From contig CM041465.1 in NCBI GenBank assembly GCA_023213395.1, positions 161,269,741-161,333,740 of the forward strand: a stretch of 64,000 nucleotides of DNA. Reading direction: 5' to 3'. Shown piece after piece: positions 11,833 through 23,149 of this stretch (position 1 is its first letter; each line of letters opens with the position of its first letter). This DNA comes from Cycas panzhihuaensis. Taxonomy: Eukaryota > Cycadophyta. A program made the position numbers and the translations under genes. The notes below the pieces were generated by a model, which was given only the letters and a program-made list of their open reading frames with translations, ran no database searches and was not told where the DNA came from.

Positions 11833-13753
11833 ATGCCTAATTTTAGAGTATTTTGGTGATTTTAAGCTCATTTTACTCTATTTTCTTTAAGTTTTATGGA
11901 AAATCTAAGGTTTTTTATAGTGTTGGAGCTCATACATAACTAGTTGTGAGAGATTTCGGCCTCTCACAATAGATTTTGAAGCACCTTTACATCTATTTGG
12001 GGTTTCACTTAGTTTTGTTGAAGAAAACATGGGAAAAATCATATTTTTTGCTTGTTGCAATTATATTACTGATGATTTTTGCTTACTAGAGTATTGCTAG
12101 GGTTTGTAGCATCCCCACACCCATTTCCAATGCCTAACAGAGGAGATTTCTAGAGTTTTTTTATTGTTTTTAGCTCCATTCTTCATTGTATAGTTTACAA
12201 AAAACCCTAGACTTCGATAGCCATGTTCTCTCAATCCAGGGCAACAATTATAGTGCCATTTATTTCAATAGCTTTCTTTATATCTTGCACCCCCATTTAA
12301 AATTTCATGTTAATTAGACTCTATTTAATATAGTTTCTGAGCTCTCAAAACTCCATAAGAGGTGTGCACCTCATGCGTTTGCCATGCATTCATCAAAACT
12401 TTAAAAAACATTAAATTTTTTTATATTTTTATCATATGGTTTGATACATTAATGAGATGACACTAAATTTGATTTAAGTCTCACTTTAAATCTACCTTAA
12501 GCCCCTTTGTTTAGTCACATTAAGCTCTCATATGACCTCATAAAGTAAGGATTTCATATCTCATTTAGCTAGATTTGATTATTTTTTATTTTATAAAATC
12601 ATTTAGCCCTTTTTAATAATTCTTCAAGTCTACTAGCCCCCTAGCAATATCAACAGGTGGTTACATGGGATCTATAGATGACTGGGGGCCAATCTGAAGG
12701 GGTCTTAAACCTATTTTCATTTGATTTTTTGGCATAAAAAGGTACCTTTACTATTTCTATGATATCTCCTCAACTGTGCATCTATTTTTCAAACTGTCTA
12801 AAGCATCAAAAAGCCAATTTAGAGATCTATAGCTTAGAATCAAATTGATCTAGATTTAGAGTTGATTTAAAGGAGATATTAGCTACTCAAATTGACCCAT
12901 ATGTTTAAGCTATTTGAGCCTTAGTTTTCAAGATGTAAAGGTAATTTTCAGTTTTCTTGAGGTTCTTTTGCTAGATTAGGTTGTGACTTATTATTTTCAA
13001 CTATTCAATTTTGATTTTTAAGGTTAATAAGTGCTTGGTGATGTCTCATATATAAGTGTTGCTCTTAGAAGGTTGAAGAAGTTAACTCTTAAAGCTTAGC
13101 CTATCAAGAGCATTCTAATCCTACCCTTGTCATTTTAATTTATTTTATTTCCTTTTCATTTCATTTATTTCTTTAAAAAGAACCTCTTGTGTATAAGAAA
13201 CTCACTTAAAAACATTAAATTTTCACATTAGATAAGATAACTCCTAAACTGAACCTTCATCGTTAACCTTGCAAGGGGAATGGTTAGGACCCCTAAAGTT
13301 ACCACCACGTATACACCCTTGGCCTATTCATATTGGATGAGGAATGTCATTGGCTATAAGGTATAATAGATGGCAAGCTGAGGAGGAGACCCTATATTTT
13401 AGAGTTTGGAGACTAGGCTAGACCCAGGGAGGTGAGTGCCTTAGTTAGTAAGTTCTTATCGTTAGATCTATCATTTGACATAAGACCATCGTAGGTGGAA
13501 AAACAATCAAAGGGGTCTTGGGACCTTCTTAGTAGCCTACGTACTAAGGTATATCAAGCCCTTAAGCTCATGTACCAATATATTGGGTCCCTAGTTTACC
13601 ACTTATGGGCAAGTGCCATTAGATAGGATAGCAACTAAGAGCTTTTCTAGAGACCCTTTACCTTAGAATCCTAGATTAGAAGCCACTTAAGTAGATTAAT
13701 ACCTCATCATGCAAAAACTTTAAAAATGTTAAACACAAAAAAACCTTTCAAAT
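11833..13753 (+). other. Leader of copia E
   Basis: About 1.9 kb without a domain or sustained frame between the PBS and the likely gag start at 13754. It contains no further LTR or PBS. Confidence 0.55.
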
Positions 13754-14715
13754 ATGGCATTACAAATGCTTCTTTCTAATAACATCAAACTCAATGCCAT
13801 TAATAACTTTATACGTTTTGAAAAATTAGGTCAAAGACTTGCTTATTATGAATGAATATTAGGCCTACATCAATGGGGACATGCCCATGCCTAAGCCTAC
13901 TTAAGATCCTAATGATCCCACTAAAACTATTCCACCTGATCATATAGTCTTAGCCAACTTTAATGCTAAGGATAACATAGTATTATCCTTCCTCCACTTG
14001 GTAGTTGAAGACTAAGTAGATCAAAACATTAAAACAATACAATGCTTAAATGAAGCTTGGACTATACTTTGTTCACTCTATGAGAGGAAGGACAAATCTA
14101 CGTCTCTTACCCTTAACGCTCACCTATTTGCCATAACTTTTGTCAAAAATATTACAAATCATTTAACTGAAGTCAAAACCATTAGAAACCAATTGATTAT
14201 CCTTAGTGAACCTCCTTCTAACTATGATCTAATCTCAAGAATTATAAATGTTTTACCTATTGAATACAACTTATTTATCTCTAAGTTACACAACAACTAT
14301 TACAAGATAGACTCCATAACTTTTGAGGGGCTCTCACTTTAAGAGGAAAATATTCTCAACTGATTAGGAGTAACATCAACATCTAACTCATCTCCTACCT
14401 TTATAACTCGAAACTCAAAAAAAAATGCAAGACTATTAATAAAGCAACCTAATAGCTTAGCCAACAACAAGACCTAGCTCAACTCTTAAACTCTCTCTTT
14501 ATAACATAAGAGTCACATTAGCAGCTAACTTAGTAGTATCTTATTGGCACCTCCTCATCCTCTTGTCTAAATTAACAACCCCAATAGTTACAGTATCAGC
14601 CACAGGGATAGACTCAAAAGAACTAACATGGCAAACAAAATGTAACCTACTTCTATTGTGGAAAATTTGGACACCTAGCTTTTAAATGTAGGAGAAGACA
14701 GGCTGGTTTATAACT
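13754..14715 (+). pseudogene. gag: Gag remnant of copia E
   Basis: A gag-like frame begins MALQMLLSNNIKLNAINN at 13754. Alternative frames give a UBN2-type gag region at about 14040-14330 (LNEAWTILCSLYERKDKSTS, then HLTEVKTIRNQLIILSEPPS). A zinc knuckle lies at about 14650-14690: YFYCGKFGHLAFKC keeps the second Cys, the His and the last Cys of C-x2-C-x4-H-x4-C, but the first Cys is Tyr (a G-to-A change). Several stops and frameshifts are present. Confidence 0.75.
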
Positions 14716-16390
14716 CTTGAAGGACTCTAATATTAGACACCACATTAGTAATGTGTTCCTTGTACCTGGTATGAAGATGAACCTACTTTCCATTAGTTAA
14801 ATGTATAAGAAGAACTTAGATGTGCCCTTTAGCTAGGGTATTTGTAGAATTATAGATCATGCTATAGGCAAACTTGTCATCATAGGATATGAAGAAGGTG
14901 GCCTATATAGGGTAGATGGTGTCCCTCTTTCCACTACTCCTCAAGATGAATCTTGCTCAATGGTCAACATAACTTAATGTGACAAGGGGAAGGATATAAT
15001 TAAGAAAGAGTCCCCTTACATATATGAACCAAGAGAATGCTCCCACTCAAAGGATGAAGTGACCACAAATAGATCCAAAGACCACTTATGGCATCAACGC
15101 CTAGGTCATTTGAATACGCAAAGCTTGAACCTCATATCTAGGCTCAAAATGGTATATGACCTACCTAAAATTAAAAGGTACCAAAACATATATGAGGCCT
15201 ACCTAAAGGGAAAGCAACAAAGAGAAAAATTCCCTTCCAAGAATGTATGGAGAGCTTCATTACCATTGGAGTTGGTCCATTTTGATATTTGTGGCCCTAT
15301 GTCCACCTAATCTCTGAATGGTAGTTGGTATTTCATTACCTTCATAGATGGCTTCTAAAGGAAAGTATAGGTCTACTTCTTAAGAAATAAATATCAAGCC
15401 CTAGATAGATTCAAAGAGTTCAAAGCTACTGTTAAAAATGAAAGTGGGATGAGAATCAAGATACTTAGATCTAATGATGGTGATGAATACATTTCAAACT
15501 AGTTCAATAACTTTTACAAAGAACATGGCATCCTCCGTTAATTTTCTGTTCCTCACACACCCCAGTAGAATGGTGTAGCTGAAAGGATGAATCAGACATT
15601 GATCAATAAAGGGAAATCCATGCTTAGTGTGGCCAACCTTGCCACCAAATTTTAGGCTAATGCCATTGCCACAGCTACTTACCTAACCAATATAAGTCCC
15701 ATAGTTGTGGTTAGGAACATTACTCCCAAAGAAGTTTGGTCAGGTTAAAAACCATCAGTAGCTCACTTAAGGATCTTTGGACGCACAACATATAAACATA
15801 TCCCAAAGGATAATAGGAAGAAGATTAATAAAAAGAGCCTTAAGTGCATCTTCCTTGGCTATGTACCTAATTGTAAAGCTTATAAAGTCTTTGACATAGT
15901 TGGTAACCAAGCTTACATAACTTAGGATGTAATCTTTGTAGAAGAACCATAGGTACTAACACCTCATCCACATCAGATTATAGTAGAAGATGAATTTGGT
16001 ATGACACAAGTGACCCTTAGATAAACTTTAGATCCACCTGTACTAGTATACTCCCACACTCTTGGTCCATCATTAGTTCCAACAACTTCTTTATCATCCA
16101 CTCAAGCAAGCACAAATTTGCCTCCTATTTCAATTGATGACCTCTAGGTGGAAGCTACTAGCTTTCAACCACCTCCTAAGTGGGTACAATAACTTTTAAA
16201 GGATGCTTCTCCTCCTCCCACAGCTGCAAAGAGGCCTTCCAATATGAGATACTCCATAAACTTTGCTCTTATGGCACATATTCTCAAAACTCTTGAGCCT
16301 TCCACGTTTGAGGAGACAGTCAAAGATCAAATGTGGAAAGCAACTATGGATGTAGAGATGAATTCTATCTTAAAAAATGATACGTAGGAG
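14716..16390 (+). pseudogene. pol: Protease/integrase remnant of copia E
   Basis: After a decayed protease region, the integrase zinc domain is seen at 15080-15240 with LWHQRLGHLNTQSLNLISRL. The following Cys pair is replaced by Tyr (YEAYLKGKQQ). The core follows from about 15270: HFDICGP carries the first Asp, LRSNDGDEY the second (Asn precedes it), and NGVAERMNQT the Glu. The integrase end KCIFLGYVPNCKAYKVFD lies at about 15840-15895. A linker to RT with KRPSNMRYSINFALMAHI runs to about 16280. Gln codons are often TAG/TAA. Only the 15059-15310 part is open over more than 80 codons. Confidence 0.85.
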
Positions 16391-16666
16391 TTGACTAAAT
16401 TGCCACCTAGGAAGAAAGCAATTGACTATAGATGGCTATACAAGACCAAGTTCGGTGCAAATGACATCATAGAGTATCACAAAGCTCGACTTGTTGTAAT
16501 AGGTTTCAAACAACAAGAGGTCCACTATCACTTCATCTATGAGAATGTCCAAAATGAAGAAGTTTATCTTGTCTAGTATCCTACTAAAGACTAGGTTGTA
16601 GACATCTTCACTAAAGCACTTGGTAAACCAAAGTTTGAACGGTTTAGATTTGACCTCTGCATCTAA
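16391..16666 (+). pseudogene. RT start fused to RNase H end in copia E
   Basis: The RT opening (AIDYRWLYKTKFGANDI, then YHKARLVVIGFKQQE) is joined directly to the last part of RNase H (VHYHFIYENVQNEEVYLV, then VVDIFTKALGKPKFE) and the stop at 16664-16666. In family members these two parts lie several hundred codons apart, so the RT active site and most of RNase H are missing. The junction lies at GAGG (16517-16520), which could be the end of Q-E-G and the start of E-V-H alike. This suggests a deletion at a short shared sequence. Confidence 0.87.
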
Positions 16667-16684
16667 AGAAATGAAGTTACTATT

Positions 16685-16693
16685 AAGTGAGGG
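16685..16693 (+). other. Polypurine tract of copia E
   Basis: AAGTGAGGG directly precedes the 3' LTR start at 16694. Confidence 0.8.
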
Positions 16694-17070
16694 TATTAAA
16701 ACTTTGTAATATCTCTTCCATTTCTTGTCCTTTGTGTAAACTTATATTTATAATGTATTATGGACCCCTAGTATAATTTAATCACATTGGATAGTGAGGT
16801 CAGGTCCACCTCTTGTGCTATTAAGTTAGCCTATCCCATTGCATTGTAATATTGGTGGAAGGCTATAAATATTACCCTACACCTTTGTACTTCATATTAG
16901 ATTTTCATTAATGCAAAAGCTCTGCCTGAGAGAGAGCCTACGGTGTGTCGAATTCACCCATACAATTGCAAGCTCATTTATCTTGTTACTTGATTTGATG
17001 ATTATTTGCTAATATTTCAATCACTATACTTAATTTAGGGTACACGTATTTAGATCTTATTATTCTCATA
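16694..17070 (+). repeat. 3' LTR of copia E (377 bp)
   Basis: Direct copy of 11433-11814. Starts TATTAAAACTTTG and ends TTCTCATA, with the terminal CA decayed to TA. Followed by the TSD TCTAT. Confidence 0.9.
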
Positions 17071-18900
17071 TCTATTGTTTCCTCTTTTGCCTACCCTAAC
17101 CCATTATGTGTAAGAGGGACTTTGAGGAAGACCCCCATTATAATCTTATTATAGTCACTAAGCAACTAAACCTATATACTGACTAAAAATAGATTTCAAT
17201 TTCTCTCTACCTAGTCATTATAGCCTTTATTGTGCTAAGGTTATTTGAAATCTTTAAGTTTACATTGGCACTTGTCACCTTTGATTTGACTTTTATACCT
17301 TATCTATTGGGGGATTAGACATGATCTTAGGCATCCAATGGCTCTAAACCTTAGGAACTTACAATATTAATAACTCTCCAAATAATTCCTTTATGATGTT
17401 TGAAGACTAATTTGGATAAACTTACAAATTATGTGGTCTCCAATCCCTGCTAAATAAACTAATCTCTCCTAAGCAAATGTGTAAGCAACTTAATGGAAGT
17501 CTTGATTATATTGTCTAAATCAGAAATATTTAGCCACAACCAAAGGTTCATCTAAATGTCTAAATAGTCCTTACTAAGTACCAGTTTATTTTTTTATCCT
17601 CTACTAGGTAGCCTTCTCCTAAATTATGGATTTCACCACACTATCGAATTAAAGGACCCATAAAATCCCTTCATCTTAAGACCATATTAAAACTCATATT
17701 TTTAAAAGAAGAATAAGTTGAATGTATCACAACTAAACTCCTAGATATGGTCATCATTTAACCTAATAAGAACCTTTACAATGTACCTATTATACTTGTT
17801 CAAAAAAAAGATGGTTCCTTTTGGCTCTATATTGATTATAGAGACTCACTAATGAGAATAACTTCCCAACCCCCTAAATATATGATATGTTAGAAAAAAT
17901 ACATGGGGCTATATTTTTCTCAAAACTTAGCTTATAATTAGGGTATTATCAAATTCCTATAGCACCAAAGGACAATAAAAAAATGACTTTTAGAACCTAC
18001 CATGGCCATTTTGAATTTCATGTCATGCCCTTTAGGTTATGCAATACCCCTACTACCTATTAAGCCTTGATGAATAAAATCTTTATGCCCTACCTTCAAA
18101 AATTCATCTGTATTTCCTTTGATGATATACTCAACTATAGTACCACCATGGTCCTACATGTCCAACATCTAAAGTCTACACTATAGATTTTCAAGAAAAA
18201 CCAATTGTATACCAAAATGTCTAAATGTGAATTTGGTAAAACTAAGTTATAATACCTAGGGTATATCATCTCCATTGAAGGGGTATGAGTAGACTCTGAT
18301 AAAATATTAGTTATTATTCAATGTCCCACATCAAAAAATCTCATATAATTAAGGGTTTTCCTTAGATTAACTAGATTTTACTATTATTTTATCAAAAAAT
18401 ATGCTTCTATAGTAGCCCCTATAACAAACTTACTATATAAAGATTCATTTAAATTGTTACCAAGCACTACAGATGTATTTAATCACCTAAAAATGCTCAT
18501 GTCCTCTACACCAATCCTCACCACTCTAATTTTTCATAACCTTTTTAGTTAAAATACAATGCTTCTAGAGTTAAGCTAGGAATTATCCTCATGCATAATT
18601 TCCATCCTATTACATTTGAAAGCTAGAAACTCAAAGGCTACGAGTGTTATCTTTTAATATATTAAAAGGAAATAGGAGTTATTCTTCATGTAGTGGATAA
18701 ATGACATCTATATCTAATTGGATCTAAGTTTACCATTTTGATTGACCATCATAGCCTTTAACACTTATTAAACCAACTGGTTCTATCAAAGGAATAGTCT
18801 AAGTGGGTTGATAGACTTCAAGTTTTTTATTTTTCCATCTCTTATAAAAAGGGTAAGGATAATGTCATTTCAAATTCCCTTTCTCTCTTCTAGTAGACCC
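17071..18900 (+). pseudogene. pol: Protease, RT and RNase H remnant of chromovirus D
   Basis: Protease C-terminal motif LGGLDMILGIQWL lies at about 17310-17345. RT begins near 17780 with VPIILVQKKDGSFWLYIDYR, then FSKLSL and a YYQIPIAPKDNKKMTFRTYH stretch at about 17950-18000. The active site is F-D-D at 18118-18126 (SFDDIL, with Phe for the usual Tyr), so both aspartates remain. KCEFGKTKL and YLGYIIS follow at 18220-18265. RNase H is seen at about 18560-18880 (KLGIILMH, then ESWKLKG-like, DHHSL and KKGKDNVISNSLS). Stops interrupt every domain. Confidence 0.87.
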
Positions 18901-20331
18901 AACCATTCATGCCATCTCCCTCCCTTAACCCTCTTAGCTAGAAGACCTTATCCATAATAATTAATGCCAAGTTGATTTTACCACATGGGCCAATAAAGTT
19001 TAGAATCATAAAGACTAGACTTTGCATAATAATCAACTTTTATATCAAAATCACATTTTGGTCCATCCAATATCATCATTCATCCCCTACATCCTAGTTA
19101 AATACCATAATAGTCCTCTTAGCGGTCACTTAAGGTTTCATAAAATATACCACTAAATTTGATCAGACTTCTATTAGCCCCACATGAAGTTTACCATCCT
19201 TACATATGTCTTAGAATGTAAAACATGCCAATGAAATAAGGTAGAGACCAAAGCCCAACCTAGACTCATTCAACCTTTAAAAATTCCTAAAGGTAAATCG
19301 TAAGATATTGCCATGGATTTTATTACTTGGCTCTTATTATCTATTGAATGGTCATTATTGACACTTGACCAAGTATGCTCACTTCCTACCAACCTAAATA
19401 ACTTAAAAAGCTCCTTAATGGGTTGATCTCTATACCCAATTTATTTTTTACCTCCATAGCTTTCCATCCACTATTGTCTTTGACTGCAATCCAAAATTCA
19501 TGAGAATATTTTGGCAAGAGCTTTTTAAGGCATCTGGCACTTCTTTTAATATAAGTTCATTATATCATCCCTAAATAGATTGATAATTAGAGGTCCTTAA
19601 TAAAACATTAAAAAAATACCTATATTGCTTTATATTAGACCATCAAAATCATTATACTTCCTAGTTGATATTAGTATAATATTGGTATAATTCTTCCCAT
19701 CAATATTCTATTAAGATGACCCCATTTATGGATATCTCCCACTAGCACATCACATGTTAGCTACCAATCTTTGAATTATAGGAGCATAACAAAGACTTCA
19801 AGACATAGATCAAATCTTACACACTCTTAAGTAAAACTTGGTAACTACATAAAATTGAATGAAGTAATTGGTTGACTGGCATAGGTCTAAGAGAGTGTTT
19901 ATTATGTATGATTTGGTCTTCTTTCATCCCTAGCCTTATAGGCAACAATCCCTCCATCATAAGAAATCTCATAAACTAAGCCTCATTATTACAATCCCTA
20001 CAAACTTCTCTAAAGAATTAGTAAAGTCACCTTTGCTCTAGACCTTCCCCCTGACTCTAAAATCCATAATATATTCCATGTGTCCTACTTAAAAAAATAT
20101 CCCAAAAAAGTTATTATCCCTCAAACAACCCTACCCATCCTCCATGAAGAAAAAGTCCTTATGATTCCTCTAGTGGGCATTCTAAAGTTTCACCAATGGT
20201 ATCTTTAGAATAGAACCATTTTTTAGTACTTAGTGTAGTGGGTTGGTTATGACCTTGATAAAGCAACATAGGAGTTAAAAGAATTTATCTAGCAATATTC
20301 ATACCTTCAACACTTCAAGGACTCAGCATCT
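18901..20331 (+). pseudogene. pol: Integrase and chromodomain-like tail of chromovirus D
   Basis: After RNase H, the integrase zinc region (ECKTC at about 19215) and the core start AMDFIT at about 19310 are visible, then frames close to DRLTKYAHFLPT at about 19355-19395. The rest of the core is heavily frameshifted. The C-terminal end (20160-20331) has ILKFHQWYL, YLV then WVGYDLDKAT, and ELKEFI, with stops at Trp/Gln positions. This is the hydrophobic core and W-G-Y plus A-T-W-E pattern of a chromodomain, which in chromoviruses directs integration to marked chromatin. The tail ends just before the PPT. Confidence 0.77.
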
Positions 20332-20345
20332 AAAGGAAGGGGACC
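20332..20345 (+). other. Polypurine tract of element D
   Basis: AAAGGAAGGGGACC precedes TGTTAAAGAAC, the start of the 3' LTR. Confidence 0.85.
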
Positions 20346-20759
20346 TGTTAAAGAACATTCCAAGTTTAATGGCATAAAAGCATCTAATCACATAGAGAAG
20401 GTTAATGCTAAAGCCACAACCACATAATTAAGGAAGAGAAGGTTAAGGAAAGTTAATTCATATATACTAGCCTCATATCTCTACCAATAGGATTGGAGGG
20501 CCTATGGTCCACTAATAATATGCTAAGTTAGTAGCCAATTTTGCTTATATAAGGCCAAGAAATTATAAAAGAAATACTTATGTTATACTATTATATTTGA
20601 AGACTGGATAAGAGTACATCTTATATTTGGTGATCATTAACCTTCCTTATGCTCCTTTAATGTAATTTTACTATAGAATCCTTAATAGAGATATCTTGAG
20701 CTTCTAATTTCTTTATAAAAGTATTCTTCTATATAAAAACCATGGATTAGATCATTGCA
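20346..20759 (+). repeat. 3' LTR of element D (414 bp)
   Basis: Direct copy of 8863-9239. Shared blocks include AGAGTACATCTTAT and TGATCATTAA, and both end near CCATGGAT then ATCATT. Retains two GAGAAGGTTAA repeats, only one of which survives in the 5' copy. Confidence 0.85.
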
Positions 20760-21479
20760 TACATAGTTATTGTCTAGTATAATCTTTACATGCATAGGTT
20801 CTAATTAATTAGCAAGTTTTACATCTTATAGCCATAATATGCTAGTATTCTCAAAATGAGTTAATCTATGTATTACACCAATATATGCCATAAAATCATC
20901 CTCATCAACCATAATCACCTCAATTTGTAAAGAGAAAATAGTGAGCTACCCACCACATCACCAACTTCACAGGGTGATTAGCCCTATATCTAAAGCCCTA
21001 CTCTCAAACTCACATGTAGCACCTATAAGTATTCTAGTAAAACATGCAAATAACTAGTCTAAAAATAAACTAAACATGTGGCAAAGCTTTATAGAATTTG
21101 GAATAGCTATGATACCTTTTCTCTAATTAGATTTTCATGCATAAGTATCAACGTACTCTAGGCTCATGACACAAACATGCTCCAAGTGCCCTATAAAATT
21201 ACAGTTTAAAACTATCCACAACTTGTAGTAAAACATCACTTGATGAATAAATAGACTACGCCCCCCACTACTCACAAATAGACCTACTTAAATCAAGTTT
21301 AAAATAAACCCTTGATGGGTGGACACACTCATAGTCTTATATCCTAACTAGGGTTAAAACAGGCTTAAACCTAGGGCTCTAATATCACTTATTAATACCT
21401 AGCTCTAATAGATATAGATCTCATAGAACTAAAACCCTGACTCTAACACCAAATATAAATACCTAGTATAAACAAAGAT
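20760..21479 (-). other. Interior of element B next to its PBS
   Basis: No gag or other domain was recognised on either strand. Near the right end, three PBS-like complements occur (21376-21387, 21439-21451, 21480-21492). Only the last abuts an LTR. Confidence 0.5.
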
Positions 21480-21492
21480 AACTTTAATACCA
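21480..21492 (-). other. Primer binding site of element B
   Basis: The complement reads TGGTATTAAAGTT, two bases from an LTR end (TGTTGG on the plus strand). It is a decayed initiator-Met PBS. Confidence 0.7.
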
Positions 21493-21494
21493 CT

Positions 21495-21817
21495 TGTTGG
21501 ATATAAATGCCCAATATAAGTCTAAGATTATATAAGACTGAAATATAAAGACATGTAAGTAAACAAATGAAAAAATAATATATATAAATATATAACATAA
21601 TATACTTATGAAAAAGATTTATTCTAATGATATTATACTAAACCAATGTATATTTATAGTACATATCATCTCTTGATTATCTAATCACAATCTAATAGCC
21701 ACTTGGTTAATCAATAACTAATTACATGAAGAACTGTATGTATTATAATCCTTTAGTGCACATCAAAGGTGTAATTATATAAATCTAATATTCCCATAAA
21801 TTCAACATTATACAATA
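21495..21817 (-). repeat. 5' LTR of element B
   Basis: Plus-strand ends are TGTTGGATATAAATGCCC and ATACAATA. The right half (from TTTATAGTACATATCA at about 21652) matches 2563-2728. Confidence 0.65.
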
Positions 21818-22654
21818 TATAGTTTATTAAATAGTTGTGAGTTTATGTAAATATCAGTATATTGGTGAATTATTAAAGTATCGATGAAGCATACTTATAA
21901 TCTTTATGTAGTGATATTTTCTCATATGAAAATTGAAATATAATTTAAAAAATTTCTAGTAAGCATATAAAAATAAATGATGGAGTTATAACATTATTAT
22001 ATTCCCTCTAGTTAGCATTAAGGTAGGATGTTAGGGATGTAATATTATATACTATTATCTAGTGGTCATATTATAGTGACATCGTTAGACTTAATATAAG
22101 TTATAATCTCTTAAATATTATGTAATATAGTATACAAATGTTTATGCTTATATAGGTGAGTATTATTTACACATAAACTAGTATAGATTCTTATAGATCA
22201 TCACTAAAAACTTTTTAAGTATGATTGGTCATATATTAGATGTTATCTTACTAGTAGTTATTCAATGTTATATCATTATCCTATAATGAGTTGACCTATT
22301 TCTATAAAAAGGCAAAGCATATTCATGGATAGTCATGTGGATACCTAATTATTCCTTGTAGAAACTAGTGTACTCTGATCATGCAATTTATTTTATATTA
22401 TTTTATATTAATAATATCTCATATTCAAAGTAAATATTTTCTTATCTTAAGGTGCTACTATTATAAATATTTTATTTCAATATTTATTACTTAATTTATA
22501 TTTTGTTTTTTATTATTAGTGATTATCATATCAATACTTTATCATGTTTATAATCATGTGATATATCAAAGCTACATCATATCAATATAACACGTAATTT
22601 TTTGATAAGAACTAACTTACAAGGTGTTTCATCATACTCCACCTCTTTTGGTAC
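21818..22654. other. AT-rich stretch with a possible LTR start
   Basis: No coding potential. AAGGTAGGA at 22020-22028 followed by TGTTAGGGATGTAATATTA looks like a PPT and copia LTR start on the plus strand, and ATAAAAAGGCAAAGC near 22296 resembles a promoter/leader region. No partner LTR was found. The stretch ends at the 3' LTR of copia F. Confidence 0.35.
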
Positions 22655-23066
22655 TGTTAGGTTTGATGTATTAACTTGTTTGTTGCTAAGGTTTAATTAG
22701 GTGATTATTTTGATTATTGGTTATTTAGGAACATGAAATCATATAAGTATATTCCCATTCATAAAATCTTTAACTATGCATAACAAACAAAACAAAATAT
22801 ACATAGAATATAGATGCATAGTATACATGATTTACATGGGAAAGCCCTTTTAGAAAAAAATACACCACAAAAGATCCTTTTGGATCATATTTATTATTTC
22901 ACAATTGCTTTGATACATTGAATACATAAGGGCTCAAGGATTTTATAGTCTTCTAAGAGGTGTTACCCGATTAGGGTTATAACCCTCTGAATATCTTACT
23001 TAATCACCTTAGTTAAACCATATTAACATTAACTTAGTGGGTTAAGAGATAACTGCCACATTAACA
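22655..23066 (-). repeat. 3' LTR of copia F (412 bp)
   Basis: On the minus strand it opens TGTTAATGTGGC after the PPT and closes CCTAACA. It shares with A's LTR the CTCTTAGAAGA and AAAAGGAT motifs and the CTAACA end. Confidence 0.82.
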
Positions 23067-23075
23067 TCCCCTCTT
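23067..23075 (-). other. Polypurine tract of copia F
   Basis: The complement is AAGAGGGGA, identical to the PPT of copia A. Confidence 0.85.
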
Positions 23076-23149
23076 AATGTAAATATGGGGAGCCTGTAAC
23101 CTATAATAGTTGTGTTATCACGAAGGTTGGAACTATTCTACAGCTTATT

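Larger units (their letters stand above)
11433..17070 (+). mobile_element. Copia E, internally deleted Ty1/copia element
   Basis: LTRs at 11433-11814 and 16694-17070 are flanked by a perfect 5-bp TSD, TCTAT (11428-11432 and 17071-17075). PBS TGGTATCAGAG directly follows the 5' LTR and PPT AAGTGAGGG precedes the 3' LTR. Gag, protease and integrase are present in decayed form, but RT and RNase H are almost wholly deleted. E inserted into the coding region of chromovirus D, whose reading frame (SLSI then VSSFAYP) is continuous across the excised element. Confidence 0.92.
8863..20759 (+). mobile_element. Element D, Ty3/gypsy chromovirus, interrupted by copia E
   Basis: LTRs at 8863-9239 and 20346-20759 are in direct orientation. 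A PBS (TGGTATCTGAG) follows the first and a PPT (AAAGGAAGGGGACC) precedes the second. Between them lie gag, protease, RT, RNase H, integrase and a chromodomain-like tail in Ty3 order. Copia E (11433-17070) sits inside the region following gag, and D's frame is restored when E is removed. No clear TSD is seen (CCCTT against TACAT). All coding parts are riddled with stops. Confidence 0.87.
2500..21817 (-). mobile_element. Element B, LTR retrotransposon split by nested insertions
   Basis: B is defined by two similar LTRs in the minus orientation: a truncated 3' copy ending at 2728 and a 5' copy at 21495-21817. A PBS lies inside the 5' LTR and a PPT inside the 3' LTR. Its own interior survives as 2729-4026, 8787-8862 and 20760-21479, only about 2 kb, with no recognisable gag or pol. 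B therefore looks non-autonomous, or it lost its coding region before C and D inserted. The pairing of the LTRs rests on about 180 bp of clear similarity (2560-2745 against 21645-21830). Confidence 0.6.

Noticed and set aside
8863-20764. Target-site duplication for chromovirus D
   Set aside because: The flanks are CCCTT and TACAT; too different to call.
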